Positions 32,751-63,798 of a stretch of DNA of 64,000 nucleotides are shown one piece after another; position 1 is the first letter of the stretch; each line of letters begins with the position of its first letter. The translations under genes and the position numbers were made by a program. The DNA is from Paralichthys olivaceus (lineage: Eukaryota; Chordata; Actinopteri; Pleuronectiformes; Paralichthyidae): assembly GCF_024713975.1 (NCBI RefSeq), contig NC_091110.1, positions 1,860,001 to 1,924,000 on the forward strand. The letters run 5' to 3'. The notes beneath the pieces were generated by a model that saw nothing but the letters and a program-made list of their open reading frames with translations, ran no database searches and was not told the origin of the DNA.

Positions 32751-35640
32751 AACCTGTAGACTGCTCACTGTTACAGGCTGAGGTATAATTACAAAATAAT
32801 CAGTGCTCAATACCACTGCACTCGCTCAGCTCAACAACAGAGCTGTGTCTGCTCCTCAGCTTCTCTTTTTAAAAACAGTTTTCATCCATTGAGTACTATG
32901 GTGGTGTTTTCAACCACTGTTCAGTTGTCACCAGTGAGAGTTAATTCTTCATGAAATATTTGAAGCTTACCAGGAAACAATGGCCTCTGAGGAAGGATTT
33001 TAATGTGAAAAATCTTTTGACACATTGACAATAATTGGATCTGTGATAGAAACTGGAACAAATTGTGATTGAAATCAATGTTTCTGTTAAGAGAAACCTC
33101 ATAATAACTTGGATTTATATTGTGCCTTTCAAAGTACTGAAAGTCACTTTACAGAGTCAGAAAAAGAAGTAAATTGATGGCCCCATGAATAATTAGATTA
33201 GTTTAAATGGGAGTACATCAGAGAGTGGGAGGAACCTTTTGAAATAATACATGGTTATGAAACAACAAATGAGTGGCCTAACTCCGCTTCAGCCTGGTTC
33301 TCTGTGCAGAGAAGATTGACCAAATAAAGATGATACGCACTATTTGCGAATTGTAAATTCATCAGAATAATCAGTGTAACACTTGCGTGTGAAACCTTTA
33401 TTTTACTGCTGGTTGATAACTGCTGTCACTGGGGTATTAACTGTCATCACAAACCTACTGTCACTGCTCTGCAGGCTCCAACCAGGCCTGCAGCTATTTC
33501 CATTCCCTGTTTAACTGGGGGAGCTGGGGGCAATTTGGCCAAAACTTAAAGCTTAAACCCCCAACCTTTTGAGTAATGTAATAAGGTTATTGTATTGAGA
33601 AAACTTAGCAGTCCATCCCCCTGCTTACTTGGTGCTTTATTTCATAGGTTTGTCATTTCAGAATAATTCCCCACTCAATGTGATGACACTTCCTGGAAAG
33701 AGCCCTGTAGTTTGGTTTGTATTAATGGAAAGTAGATTTTGAATTGGCACATTTCCATTGACTAAACTTATATGTTCTATTGTGTCTAATAGGCCTTGCA
33801 GCTGGCTCAGATTGAGGTGGGATCACATTCTAACCGCATACAAACAAAGACTGTTCATGACCTTCCTCAGTGAGGTTATTTTGGTCTGCACTGTCCTACA
33901 CCTGTACTTAACAAAGCAGCCTTCACAGCTTCAGTATTTTTCCTCATGTCATAAAATACGTGTGCTTATTTCTTCATTTAGTTATTTCATGTTTTTTTTA
34001 CTTGGTTGAAACATTTTCTCTCAAAATGTCCTATGATTAGAACATCTTTGTGAATTGCAAGTACACATACTGTTACTGACACTGATCATTTATGCAAATT
34101 GGAGGGTGACTTTTAAATTCTCTGCTACTGTCACTGCTTCACAGTTTTTTTGAAAAGTCTTGTTGGTGACTTTAAGCTTCCAGACTGCTGGTAAAACTGG
34201 CAATGTGTGTGACACTGGCTGGACAACTGTGACTACCATCTGATGGAAGTGACAACTGGACTTTATAAAGCTCTGACATTTCTTCCGTCACATTTTGGTG
34301 AACTAATAATTCATTTTCAAAAGTGTTTCCAGAGATTCTGCATTACAGCTTCACTTAATTGTAATTGAATTATTACAGTTTACAGCCATCGTACCCCTGC
34401 TGTATGTTGGGTGGTTCATTTCAAATGACTGATGTGTATGCTTGTGTTGTCATACTTTGGAATATCTCTTTGATGATGATGACCACTTTCATCAAGATAT
34501 TGTAACAGTGATTCTTTTGTTTACAATAAATGTCTTATCACTGAATCATGTGTGCTCTTATTTTTTTGTAGCTTTAATATTAACCCTATATAGGTATCAT
34601 TTCTTCAAAGCATACATTTAAACACAGATCTGTCCCAGCTGACTGTTTAGAATCGAACATATTACCAGGGTTGTGATTGATTGTCGAGTCCATCTCTGGA
34701 CACGGTCATAACTACTGTTAGATGCTGACTTCAGCTTTTGCTGTGGATCAAAACCATGATGATGCTTGACTGCAGAACTCTAGAAGCATTTTATGGTATA
34801 ACCAAATGAAGAAATAACTAATAATAAATATTTTTTTCCAAAGTAAGCTGAAAAGTAATTGGTCCAACATAGCATTGTGCAAAGCAAGGAGCCAGGGTTA
34901 TTATAGTTAACGAAAACTAAGACTAAAACTAAAACTAGCAATGAAAAAATATTTTAGTTAACTGAAATAAAAATAAAAATGATAATTACAAAAAAAACGA
35001 AAACTAAATAAAAACTACAATAAACAATGCAAAACTAACTAAAACTGAACTGAATATTGCAGATTAATTCAGCTTCGTTTTCTCCCTGGATTAGTGCCTG
35101 TCCTGCAGGTGATGGTTAAAGAATGAAATGAAAGGACTTGATAAACCATATTTGGTGTCACACATTGTTTCATCCTTTTTCAGCTTCTATAAGTCAAGGC
35201 TTTCTCTTAATACCTGGAAAAATCAAGACTAAAACTAAATAAAAACTAAACTGAAACTAGTCGATTCCTCAAAATAAAAACTAAACTAAAACTACACAAT
35301 CACATGTTGAACCAACTAAAACTAAACTGAAATAAAAAAGCAACCTGAAAAACTAAATAAAAACTAATGAAAACTTCAAAACTATAATAACCTTGCAAGG
35401 AGCTGGTGATTTATCACTTATGTGGCAACATTTTCAAGCCACTCATATTTTATACATTAGCAAATATGGTATTATGATATATATCCTTATCAGATTTTAT
35501 TGTCCTAACATATTAATATTAGCTTGATACTGAAGATTTGTACAACAATGCATGGTAATAGCAGATCATTACAGCTAACAAAGTCACTAAGCTAGTTAGA
35601 GGTGATATTAAACTAAATGGAAGGCATCAGTTGTGATCAG
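32751..35640. other. nfil3-auh intergenic region
   Basis: Contains a short degenerate retroposon-tail-like segment near 33110-33200 (GTGCCTTTCAAAGTACTG) and the AACTAAAA element at 34893-35394. Otherwise nothing identified. Confidence 0.7.
34893..35394. mobile_element. Non-autonomous DNA transposon rich in AACTAAAA, ~500 bp
   Basis: Starts AGGGTTATTATAGTTAACG and ends ACTATAATAACCTT, which are inverted copies. It is flanked by the 9-bp direct repeat GCAAGGAGC at 34884-34892 and 35395-35403, consistent with a target-site duplication. The interior is mostly degenerate AACTAAAA/AAATAAAAACT repeats around a unique core (about 35060-35220). No ORF. An 8-9 bp duplication points to a hAT-like mover. 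Confidence 0.78.
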
Positions 35641-35708
35641 TGGATTCTTTCTGGATTTCTTTTTCATATTCTCTCCTAAACACACGGGGCTGCGTCTCCC
35701 GTGGTGAA

Positions 35709-35730
35709 GTCACGTGACGCGCACACGTGA
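35709..35730. promoter_or_regulatory. auh: Paired CACGTG E-boxes in auh promoter
   Basis: A perfect palindrome GTCACGTGAC (35709-35718) is followed by a second CACGTG (35724-35729), 13 bp centre to centre. Both lie within 60 bp of the auh start codon, so they are at or very near the transcription start. USF and MiT/TFE proteins are known binders of such sequences; binding here is inferred. Confidence 0.6.
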
Positions 35731-35766
35731 CCGGGTTCACAGTTGAAAGTCAAGCAGCTCGTCAAC

Positions 35767-46892
<11,126 letters not shown>

Positions 46893-48030
46893 GGCAACAC
46901 TGGTAGAATACTTGCAGAAACTATCCCAGAGTTCTGCCTCCTTCTCTCCTACTGTTCCACTGCTTCCAACATATCTATGGATAAAACTGTACCAACATCC
47001 AGGGGACGTCCGACCGCAGGACATTAGGGCTGATCCTGGCTGGTGTATTTTAAACCCCTCGTTGGGTGAGGCAACTGTCACGTCAACATATGGAGAAACC
47101 AAGTGAATTCACTTAGCATTGAACACTGCTTACAATACTCACAACTTCTGCAATCTAAAACATGTATCAAATGCTTATTGCTGTTTGCAGTGTGAGTGGC
47201 AGGCAATCAGCAACAGTAGCCTCCTTGACTAATGAACTAATCCAAGAGCCATTGAAAATCCATTAAGTTCTGTGAATGCTGCAAGACTGATGCCTCAGAA
47301 AGTGTATTAGAGTTATACTTTGTTAGAAGTGTCCTGTGATCATAACACCTGATGTGTCTGCAAGAAATCATTACATTTTATTAAATGATTATCGTTACAT
47401 TCTTCCCTTGAAAAAAGGATTGGACATTTGGATTTGACAGTTGAATGTGTGATAATATCTTTCTGTGTGCTAATCGCAAACAAGACACTGTGACCTACGA
47501 TAAAACAACTCATAATCTGCATCGAGTACCAACAGAATCCTTCCTTTTTTCTACAATCAAAGCTTCTGTCATTAACGTGTTATGAATGATGACTTCTACA
47601 GTGAGGACGGTTTCTGTGACATCAGTAATAACGTGGGGGGGGGGGGACTCACATGTATGCTTAAAAGACAGCAAACACAAATGTTCATCAAAGTCATTAT
47701 AAATATGTAATTATGTGGACATTCAAACAGTTGAAAGACACATATGTAGACTTCATGACAAGATGTATATAAATGAAGAAAGTTGATGTTTCCACATTTT
47801 TATCTCGCCGTAGTGCAACTGAAGGCGAGCGGTAGGTTCGTTTCATTTGAATGGTTTAAAACACACGTCTCACACACTGGATTGACATGCTAGTTAAAAA
47901 GCAAATCTGGTCAGTAGGGCTGTTGAGTTACTAACATGAAAAACACTAAAGAATTGTTTCAGATATGCAGAGTATCCTTTAAAGTGCATTAACATATTGA
48001 TGTCTTATAGAAACAACTCAATAAAAGCCT
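46893..48030 (+). promoter_or_regulatory. auh: auh 3' UTR with polyadenylation signal
   Basis: AATAAA at 48020-48025 is the first good signal after the stop; a second is at 48648-48653. A G10 run lies near 47636. No other gene seen. Confidence 0.55.
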
Positions 48031-48780
48031 GAGAGTTTATTGTCAACTATTTTCTTGCTCTGCTCTGTTGGTCCTGAACTGATAGAGTTTTGGTTGAACA
48101 TCCTGCAAATGGCTATTAAGTAAAACATGAGTTTCATTTCCTCCTTTTTTAAATGCTTTTTTCTACATAGCCTATTAGGTACAAGGTAATAAGACATATG
48201 TTGTCTGTCTGGCACAGTTCTACTTCAACTACAGGAAATGTAAACCACAGTCATGGTCTCAAGACAGAACATAAGGTACTTTAATACCTTGTGTATGACC
48301 CATTCAAGCCCTGGTCAGATTTCAGATGCTCTAACTATATCCTCACAGTCACTGCTGTATCCGCACACATGGAAATTATTAGAAGTCATGCAAACAATGT
48401 ATTTCCTCTGAGTTGCCTTTTCTTCTGCACTAAATGTGTTTCAGTCCTCACTGATTTAGCTCTGAAGAGTTTTTTTTTGCAAACCACTTTCAAGACAGTT
48501 TTAATGAATGAATCAGCCTCAGTGGGGGGTGATATATAACCTTTTTTGGGGGGAAGGACACTTCTTCAGCAGAAAGTTGGACCAATGTGAACTTTAAAGA
48601 GACTTTTTCTGTAAATGGGGATCGTTGTTTTTAATGCTGTACCACACAATAAATTCCATTGCTTCATTCAAAGATCCATTTCTGTAAATCAGTCAAATTG
48701 TATTTGCTTAGCCCTGATAGGGCTCAGCAAGGTGCCCCTGAACTTAACCCTCAACTAGAGTAGGAAAAAAAGTATTATTA

Positions 48781-49245
48781 TTACCGGAAGCTGCTTTCAT
48801 AAATAACATCATTACATCTATAAATATCATTCTTATTGTCAAAATAAACAGTGACAGAGATGTCAACTGTTCCTGGTATGTTATGATTTGGCACTCTAGA
48901 AATCAAATTAAATGTAAATGTGTTAAGGTTACCCTTGCCTGGATTGCATACAGGTTTGCCCCATGGCGACGCGTACACAGGACCCAGAGAGTTTGGTATA
49001 GATTGCAAGTGGACATTTAATGTTATAATACTCTGGTTAGAAGTCTGGAACAGCTACTTCTTTGGGGACTGTGTGTTGGCAATGAATACACAGCTAAAAA
49101 TAGTAATCCATGACAATGTGACAGACATCAGAGAAAAACATCTCCCAGCCAGTCTGATGTTACTCCCACTCACTGCCATTAGTTTAAGATTATCATTGTC
49201 CACAGTTAGAAACCATTCAGGGGTTTTACAATGCTTAAAATACAA
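48781..49245 (-). pseudogene. Unidentified minus-strand coding-like stretch with one internal stop
   Basis: One frame stays open across about 460 bp except for a TAG near 49052. The downstream half contains LGPVYASPWGKPVCNPGKG and, nearer the end, PGTVDISVTVYFD with alternating hydrophobic residues and a late cysteine, which could be beta-strand protein. I cannot name a family. The plus strand also has a 179-codon frame (48920-49459) through the same DNA, so chance is possible. Confidence 0.25.
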
Positions 49246-49696
49246 AAGGTCTATTATGCAGAAACATAAGCAAATCTATACTAATTGCATGTCTGTCTGT
49301 ATTTGGGATACATATCTTGCAAACTGTTCATTTAATCGGTTTCACTTTTGTCATTGTAAATTGCCAGAGGAAATGCACAGCCAAGTTTTTTTTATTTGGA
49401 CGTTGGATATGTTCAATATGAATAAAAATAGTAAAAAACAGGCAACCAGCACTCTGTAGCAGTCAGTGGGGGCAGGGCAGTTTGCTCGAAGTCTGTGGAT
49501 TGAGTTGAACTTGTTTTCGTTTATGTCCTTGGATAAACTACAGCAGTGGGCAGTAACTGATCAGCCAGCTTCCCATCATATCTGTCACGAAAGATCATTT
49601 TGATGATTTGATTATTTTTATTTCACCATATTGGACTAACACAGACACAGTGCTGATCTCTGTCATGGCAACAACATTCATAGAATCGCTTCCTTT

Positions 49697-50850
49697 TACA
49701 GTTTTTCCCAATTGTTAAAACACGTTTTTTGAATCCTCCTGTCCTTTTCTCAGAATTCTAAACACAATACTCTTTTCTGTAAACTACATTCACAAAAACT
49801 CTGATTCTTTTTGCAAAAAACCACACCATCGCCTCAGAATAGTTTCACAGGTGCTCAAGAATGAACAATGTTGTCAGATAGAAAAACTGCTGAGCTGTCA
49901 TTAAACACTTTACCAAAAAATTGGAAACACAGTGGTTAAGGCATGTTGCTCATGGAGAAATGTTAATTGGTCACAATAAAGTACTTTACACAGTTGATCG
50001 TTGAGCTTCATTGAGCGTCATCCTGTCTTCGGGCTGGGTCAGGCCACAGCACTTCATCCACATCACACGTTATATTTGCCTTTGCCAGGCAAGAAGGTGT
50101 CGCTCGTACACCTTCCATCTCCAAGTGGATTACTGTAATGATATTCTGATTCATATTGAACCATTCTCTGACTTGGACAGCGCGGTGAAAACTAACATTG
50201 TCCCAAATTATAACATAAATAGGCCGCTCAATCATCTCATGTTCCTGCTGTTCATTCAACACATCTCTAAGAGCCCCAAGAAAGGTGAGAAGGTGCTGGG
50301 TGTTACAGTATATGGCCTGAGTGGCATGATGGTGAAGAACACCCTGGTTGCTTATAGCAGCACACAGTGTTATATTACTGTACCACCATTAGAAATTGCC
50401 ACTCTTCGTCTTCCTCTGCCTCCTTCTTCTCCTCCGCCTCTGCCTCCTCTTACACACACTCGTCCTCTGTGTCTATGATCCATTGTTGTCATGAGCTTGC
50501 AGGAACAACCTGCTTGCACTCTGAACTGGCTTATATTGGTTGTCATGTTGTCATGACATGAAGAGAAACAAGTGTGATCAATTTTGAATCGTTGTGTTCA
50601 ATGTATGATTCATGTGTTTCATTTGTGTTCATATTTTGCCACTGGTTTTTACCATTATGCATCACAGTGACAACTGTGTTTTTATGCATGAGCATGTGTT
50701 TAGAGTTTTGCAAAAGGAAGGACTGAGATCTGCAAATAGTGTTTTGGTGAAGATGTCAAAATGATGCTCAATTCAGTGAATGAGTTTAGACAACTGAGCA
50801 ATTGATTCACACAACAGGAATTAGTGTTTTAGCAATTCAGAAAAACTGTA
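49697..50850 (-). mobile_element. Defective Tc1/mariner-like DNA transposon (1154 bp)
   Basis: The ends match as inverted repeats over 27 bp with three mismatches (49697-49723 versus the reverse complement of 50824-50850), starting TACAGTTTTTC, with a TA at each end as expected for this superfamily. The minus strand keeps a transposase fragment (50262-50008) with YVIIWDNVSFHRAVQVREWF, which carries the second catalytic aspartate of a DDE domain. The following PPYSPFLNP-type segment is missing, so the gene is internally deleted. A GAG/GAA-rich stretch at 50405-50450 (minus sense) fits a low-complexity part of the same relic. Confidence 0.8.
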
Positions 50851-52717
50851 AGCAAATTTCTTCAAAGTAAAAGCATGATGTTCATTTAGTTGTGATAATG
50901 CTTTATATTGAGTTGAATTACCAAGCTTTGATTCTGAAAATATACAAAATTTGGTCTGAGGATTGTTTCGGTTGCTTAACAGACTTCTGAGATAGCCGAC
51001 ATGTAATGTTTGGAAATAACACAGTAAAGTAAATAATTTAAACATATATATATATATATATACACAGTCTATGGATTGAGTATATATATATGGTCTCAGA
51101 TATATTTATTGTTTTAGCACAATTAATTAGCCTCATGAATATCTGTATTTATTCTCAGTGAATGTGTGCTGTAATCCCAATTTGAGAGTGATTTAAAGTT
51201 AAACTTCATACAGTAAATATATACATTAAACACATATTTTTTAATCAAACCACTCTCAAGTTATTTGATTTATTCCACCTAACGCAACATGATAGAAAAC
51301 ACTTCAATAACTGTGACCCTTTACATTGAACCTATGCAATAAAGTTACATGCAAATTGAATGTACATGAAATAAATAAAATGAGCGATTTAGGAATATTT
51401 TGTGCAGAATCTCCTGCCATGTTTTCCTTCACTCACTTATTAGGATTTCATGATCACAGTCGGATCAGGTTCCTGTCAGTTTTAAATTAGATATGTAGTG
51501 CTGATGTAGTGCGAGCCAGTTATAACAGACTTTTGAGGCCCTGGCCAGCGGTTGCATGCAGGCCTGCCCTGTGGCTTCATTCTGCTGCACAGAGCCCGAC
51601 ACCAGGCTGCACATCCCCACTGTGGCTGGCCTCTTTCCGGCAGATGTCCAGCACCAAGCCGGGGGGAATCCCACCACAAGTCAAGGTTGCGTAAAGAAAA
51701 TTGGTTCCCCAACAATGAAGGTCTGCACCCAAGCCGTTGAAGGTGTAACTGTAACAGCATCCATCACAGCCTTTTATAGTTTAGATCTATTTTTCATCAG
51801 GAACAGCGTTTGTAACCATAGGTCAGCCTAGTCTGAAACATGGGCCTCTTCCTCCCCAGTCATGCCGATGGCCATTTCTGCTCTGCAACTGTTTCTCAAT
51901 AAATGGTTTGGGGCCCCAAATGTGACCAAATTTAGAAAACACGTTATAAAGTTGCTTATCTCTCACTCACTGCTGTGAGTACCACAAACCAAATTCCCTT
52001 CAACTTCACAGTCATTTTGAAATGACACAGAAACGTTTGTGAAAACTTCTTATGATCTGAGGTTCTGGTACTGGCCTGACCTGACCTGAAGCAGATAACT
52101 GGAACTAATCATTGATTTTATTTATCGACACATGTGCTTTTCCTACTGTGACATGTCACTTGTCTTCAGAGAAAAAGGCCTTTTATATTGGGGTGGATGC
52201 ATTATTTATCAAAGGAGCTTCACACATGGTTTACCTGAGGAAAATGCCATGAGTCATTAATTAGAATAAGAATAAGTCATTAATAAAGACAAATAAATGT
52301 TTAATAATGAGTGTCACCATTCACAGATTTCTCACTTTCTAATGAACCATCAGCAAAAGGTTGTAAGTCATGTGTAATTAAAAATCCTAATGTGACAATG
52401 AGCTTATAATTATTCATCTGGTCTGAAGTTATACATTGTAAAATACACACCAGTTTTCTGCACAAGGTCAGAAGAGAAATGATCCATAGAAGTGATTTAC
52501 CTGACAGAGAGGACAAATCTGTTGGATGATTCATCACTTTATAATGAATCAGGTGCAGACACACAGTATATATCGGATTCAGCCTGATTCCTTTACTTTT
52601 AATAGACGATGAAGTCCCAGCTCCATCGAGATGAAAGCATCTCTTTACATTGAAATCTTCATTTTGGATCTAAATGACCCTATTGGGATAAGCATCTGTG
52701 AAAGACAGATTAAGATT

Positions 52718-53050
52718 AATTGTTATTATCCCACAATCATGCACACACAGCACTACATGCAACATGGGGAAAATTGACCTCTGCTTTTAACCCATCTGTG
52801 TGAACACAGCACACACGGAACACAATACACACAGTGACCACATGGAGCAGTGGGCAACTATTGAAAGTGCCTGGGGAGCAGATGTTGGGGGAGTTAGACA
52901 GTGGGATAGGGAGAGTCCATCTGTCCCATTGGACTCTAGCAGATCCAGGTCTGGTCCATCCTACAGTCCAGATATTTTTGTCAGTCCATAGACTCAAACC
53001 AGCGACCTTCCAGTCTGATGTGCCTCTTTTCATCCACTAGGACAACGCCG
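52718..53050 (-). repeat. tRNA-derived SINE
   Basis: On the minus strand a tRNA-like head reads CCTAGTGGATGAAAAG, then AAGGTCGCTGGTTTGAGTC. GGTTTGAGTC (53000-52991) is a good pol III B box. The body includes GTTGCCCACTGCTCCATG and ends near TTAATCTTAATC. Similar head and body are common in teleost genomes. A functional tRNA is excluded by the missing cloverleaf. Confidence 0.55.
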
Positions 53051-53890
53051 CACAGTTCACACTGTATAACTTATCATAGCTATTTGTTTGTTCTATTTGT
53101 TCACGGTACAGGTAGATTTTAAAAGGTGGAGATTAATTGGACACTTGAGTCCTAAATGCACAACCTTGGTAAAATTCAGTTTTGAGACCTTATACATGTA
53201 TATAACATACACCTGCAGGTGTGATCACTTTCTTTATGTGGACCATTCAACTATGATATAATGTGTGAAAGTAAACTGTCCCTCCATTCTTTTTCACAAA
53301 AAAGAAAATGTGGGCCGAGTTCTTGCTTTGGACAGCAGCCCTGCTCAAAGTGTCAACTCTGAACCTGTTTATGACTTTGACTCTGCTGCTACCTGCTGGT
53401 GTAGTTGGCAGAGCTGCCATAGAGACAAACAGCCACACCTACAATCAGTTTGGAGTTTCAATTACTGTAACCTCACCACAATTGGCATGCTTTTGGACTG
53501 TGGTGGGGAAGCTAGAGAACCTGGAGAAAACCCATATAAAAACTATACAAAGAAAAACCCATTCAAACCAAGAACCTTCTAGATGATTAGAAATTCATCC
53601 TTCAGGAGTTCCAGTCTTTTACTGTCTGTGCCTCGTATTCTGTTGTCTTTCCAGGTCTCAGGTCTTTGGCTCCACCCTGGAGTTGGTAGATGTCCTGTAT
53701 ATGTGTTTATAATGTATCTGTACATTTTGTTATCCTTATCATCTGTTGCTTTTCCTGAAGATTCCTGAGGAGGTTTTTTTGTGGGACAGTTTTTTTCTGA
53801 TCTGATTCTAGGGTCTAAGTGCAGCAGGTGTTGTATTCTGTGGAGCCCCCTTGAAAAATCAGACTCTGCATTACTCTCAAACAATAAACT

Positions 53891-53896
53891 TTTATT
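53891..53896 (-). promoter_or_regulatory. syk: syk polyadenylation signal
   Basis: AATAAA on the minus strand, 262 bp past the syk stop codon. An AATAAA on the plus strand overlaps this place (53883-53888) by coincidence. Confidence 0.55.
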
Positions 53897-54157
53897 CAAG
53901 GATTTTAGGTTTAGCTATGATGACATTGAAATGGTAAATATTTAATACATACAATGCACTTACAAGAAACACTGCATTAGTTGTATAGTTTGTTTGTTGT
54001 AACATGGATTTTACAGCTGGATACATCAATTTGAAGTGTTGTTATGTTTTACAAATGAATGCATATTTCAAAACCATGTCCAATCATTTGTTCATTATTA
54101 AATTCATTTTTCCATCAGCCAACATATTGCATAGTCTCATAATATCTTAAGGAAGAA

Positions 54158-61402
<7,245 letters not shown>

Positions 61403-62435
61403 CTGTCCACACAAGAAGAAGAAAATTAGAAGAAATGGGACAATACTGACAAGTTCTGCTCAGTGCTCACAATGGATAATTGACTGTATATAAAGATGGA
61501 CAATACAACAAATCCCAAAGGTGGAGCCAAAGCGCTTGAGGCTTTTAAAAACAGCGTGAAAGATGAGTGACAGCTGAGACTGACTCGTGATTGGTGGAGC
61601 GTGTTTATCGGCAAGATGTCAATATGGTGACCCCATCCCCCAATTACTACAGCACAGACTCCAAATGACGCCAACGACATAACATGGCAACGTTCATATG
61701 TATACACACACACAACAGCGGCCAAACTACTTGACGCACGATGTCACAATGAAATCTGTCTGTCTCTAGTCTGAGTGATAATGTTAATTTGTCATGATCT
61801 GATTAAACTCTTACGACATATCTATTAGGTTCAATGGGACCTGTAGACAGAGACAGCAGCAGGACGGAGGAGAGGTACTGAATCCCGTCTCATGTCCTTC
61901 CTCTACAAACGTTATTTTCCCAGTGGCTTGAACAACTCTGCTTGAGCTCCTTCATCAGAGCCTGTGAGTCTCACAGGCTCAACAGTCTGATGGGTACTGT
62001 TGTTATATTCATCTTGTGTTCTACACCAGTTGTTGTTTTTGGGTGTAACATGACATTTTGCACACCTGTATCAATCCTTAATCATACCTGTCCTTCTGTA
62101 TGGATGGGCTGCTGATGAAATTGATTATACAGATTCCAAAGTGGAAAAAAAGGGAATGCTACTTTATTCCATGTAGTAACAGAAGAGTTAATTGTAGCCA
62201 TTAGTTGAAAATTATTCTGTGTGGCCCCCTTAGTGATTTTCCTATCTCACCCAATTTAGTTGAATAGCTCTGGTCTATGCTATGGGCGGAAATTGCATTG
62301 TCAACAGTTATCACATAAGGACAACTATCTACTGAGCCTTGAACCAGATGCCTTAAGAGTTGCATCTCAGACAGTGAAGGTAAAGAAAGCTTGTATACAT
62401 TACATATCATGTCATTTATAATATGTATACATTAA

Positions 62436-62600
62436 AGGTTCAGTGTGTAGAATTTAGTGACTTCTCATCCTCACCCTCCCCTTCACAACATGAAAGAGAA
62501 CCTGTGGTGAACTTTAATTGTCATGAAAACTACCATTACCATTGTCACCACAACGGGACAAACACTGGCTAAATTAATATATACATGTAAATGTAATTTC
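62436..62600 (-). mobile_element. TTAA-flanked MITE, copy 6 (internally deleted)
   Basis: Reverse orientation. Starts after TTAA (62432-62435) with AGGTTCAGTGTGTAGAATTT, then matches family blocks such as GAGAACCTGTGGT before losing similarity near 62600. The other end is missing. Confidence 0.7.
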
Positions 62601-62910
62601 GAGGAGACAGGGTTGAATTTGAACACATGGCCTCTGGTTGGTCAACTGTTGTAGTGATACCCACACCCACATATCACAAAGTTAGTAAAGAAAACATTTT
62701 ATTGAACCATTGCAACAGTTTCAGTGTAAGGTTTCAACGCTGTTGAGCACACACACTGAGTTACAGATGCTGTCTGTGGCAATAGATGATGGTCAAAACT
62801 ATTTAATTTACCATGACTTGAATACATAATGTAGAGAACAACACACATGTATTTATAAAAAATTGGGTCATTTGTCACAACAACTCTATCAGTACAAAAT
62901 ACAAGGTTAA

Positions 62911-63275
62911 AGCTCCAATGTGTAAGATTTAGGTGAATGGGAACCATTGACAGAAATTTAATGTAGAATAATCCTCATGATGTTTTCACTAGTTTTTTTC
63001 ATCTAAATTGTATGAATTGTCGTTTTCTTCACCCCAGAAAAGGCCCTTTATATTTAAATACTTTATATTTACATGGAGTGGCTCCTCTCGACAGAGGCCA
63101 CCATGTTTTTTACATTAGTCCAGACTGGACAAACTAAACACCTTTGAGTTTTTATGACAACTGAAGCTACCACAGGTTCTTTTTCATGTTTGGAAGGAGA
63201 GGGTGAGGTGAGGGGTGTTCAGCTGCAACATGCAATTTCAACACTAGATATCACTAAATTCTACACACTGCACCT
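62911..63275 (+). mobile_element. TTAA-flanked MITE, copy 5 (365 bp)
   Basis: Flanked by TTAA at 62907-62910 and 63276-63279. Full length and same orientation as copies 1 and 4. It lies about 310 bp right of the deleted, oppositely oriented copy 6. Confidence 0.86.
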
Positions 63276-63760
63276 TTAATGGAAAAGCTTCTGGAGCTTC
63301 AAAATGTTGAGATAACATTATCTATATTGTGACCTGACTACCTCTGGGCCAGAGCTCATGGTTTGTGGTTTTAGACTTCGTCAAATGTTATTTTTAAACA
63401 TTCACCTGATGCAAGGGCCGATTGATTTATTTTATAAAAAACACAAACCACATTCAAATTTTTCATCAACAAATGCTAATTAAGTAAAACATTTTGTATC
63501 AGTTTTTTAAAACTCAGTCTACAGTATTTTTTTAAATGTGTTTTCTACCTTTATTTTTACATGTTGATCATTGTTTGACAATCATTCTACTCCTTAATTT
63601 TGCCATGCAACACCTGAAACACTTTGTCAATATTCGTCTAATGTTTTAACTATGTTTTCTTCAACTTATTTAGAAAAGGGACAGCAGAGACCTCACTCTG
63701 CTTCTCTTGTTGGCTACTTCAGGAAGCAAACTACCGGAAACCACAGTGAGTGAGCATGTC

Positions 63761-63763
<3 letters not shown>

Positions 63764-63797
<34 letters not shown>
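63764..63797 (+). repeat. (TG)n microsatellite
   Basis: About 17 uninterrupted TG units. Confidence 0.9.

Positions 63798-63798
<1 letters not shown>

Larger units (their letters stand above)
48031..53890. other. auh-syk tail-to-tail intergenic region
   Basis: Contains an unassigned open stretch on the minus strand (48781-49245), a dead Tc1/mariner-like element (49697-50850), an (AT)n run at about 51044-51062 and a SINE (52718-53050). Remaining sequence, for example 51100-52700, holds nothing I recognise. Confidence 0.7.

Noticed and set aside
52975..53050. Possible tRNA gene on the minus strand
   Set aside because: It has a B box, but no foldable cloverleaf with paired acceptor and anticodon stems; fits a SINE head.
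61426..61725. 99-codon minus-strand ORF upstream of the first visible syk exon
   Set aside because: It does not match SH2 sequence; the exon's acceptor at 61403 separates it from coding sequence.
62201..62410. 69-codon minus-strand ORF looking protein-like
   Set aside because: No family recognised, no syk SH2 similarity, and no splice sites in the required phase.
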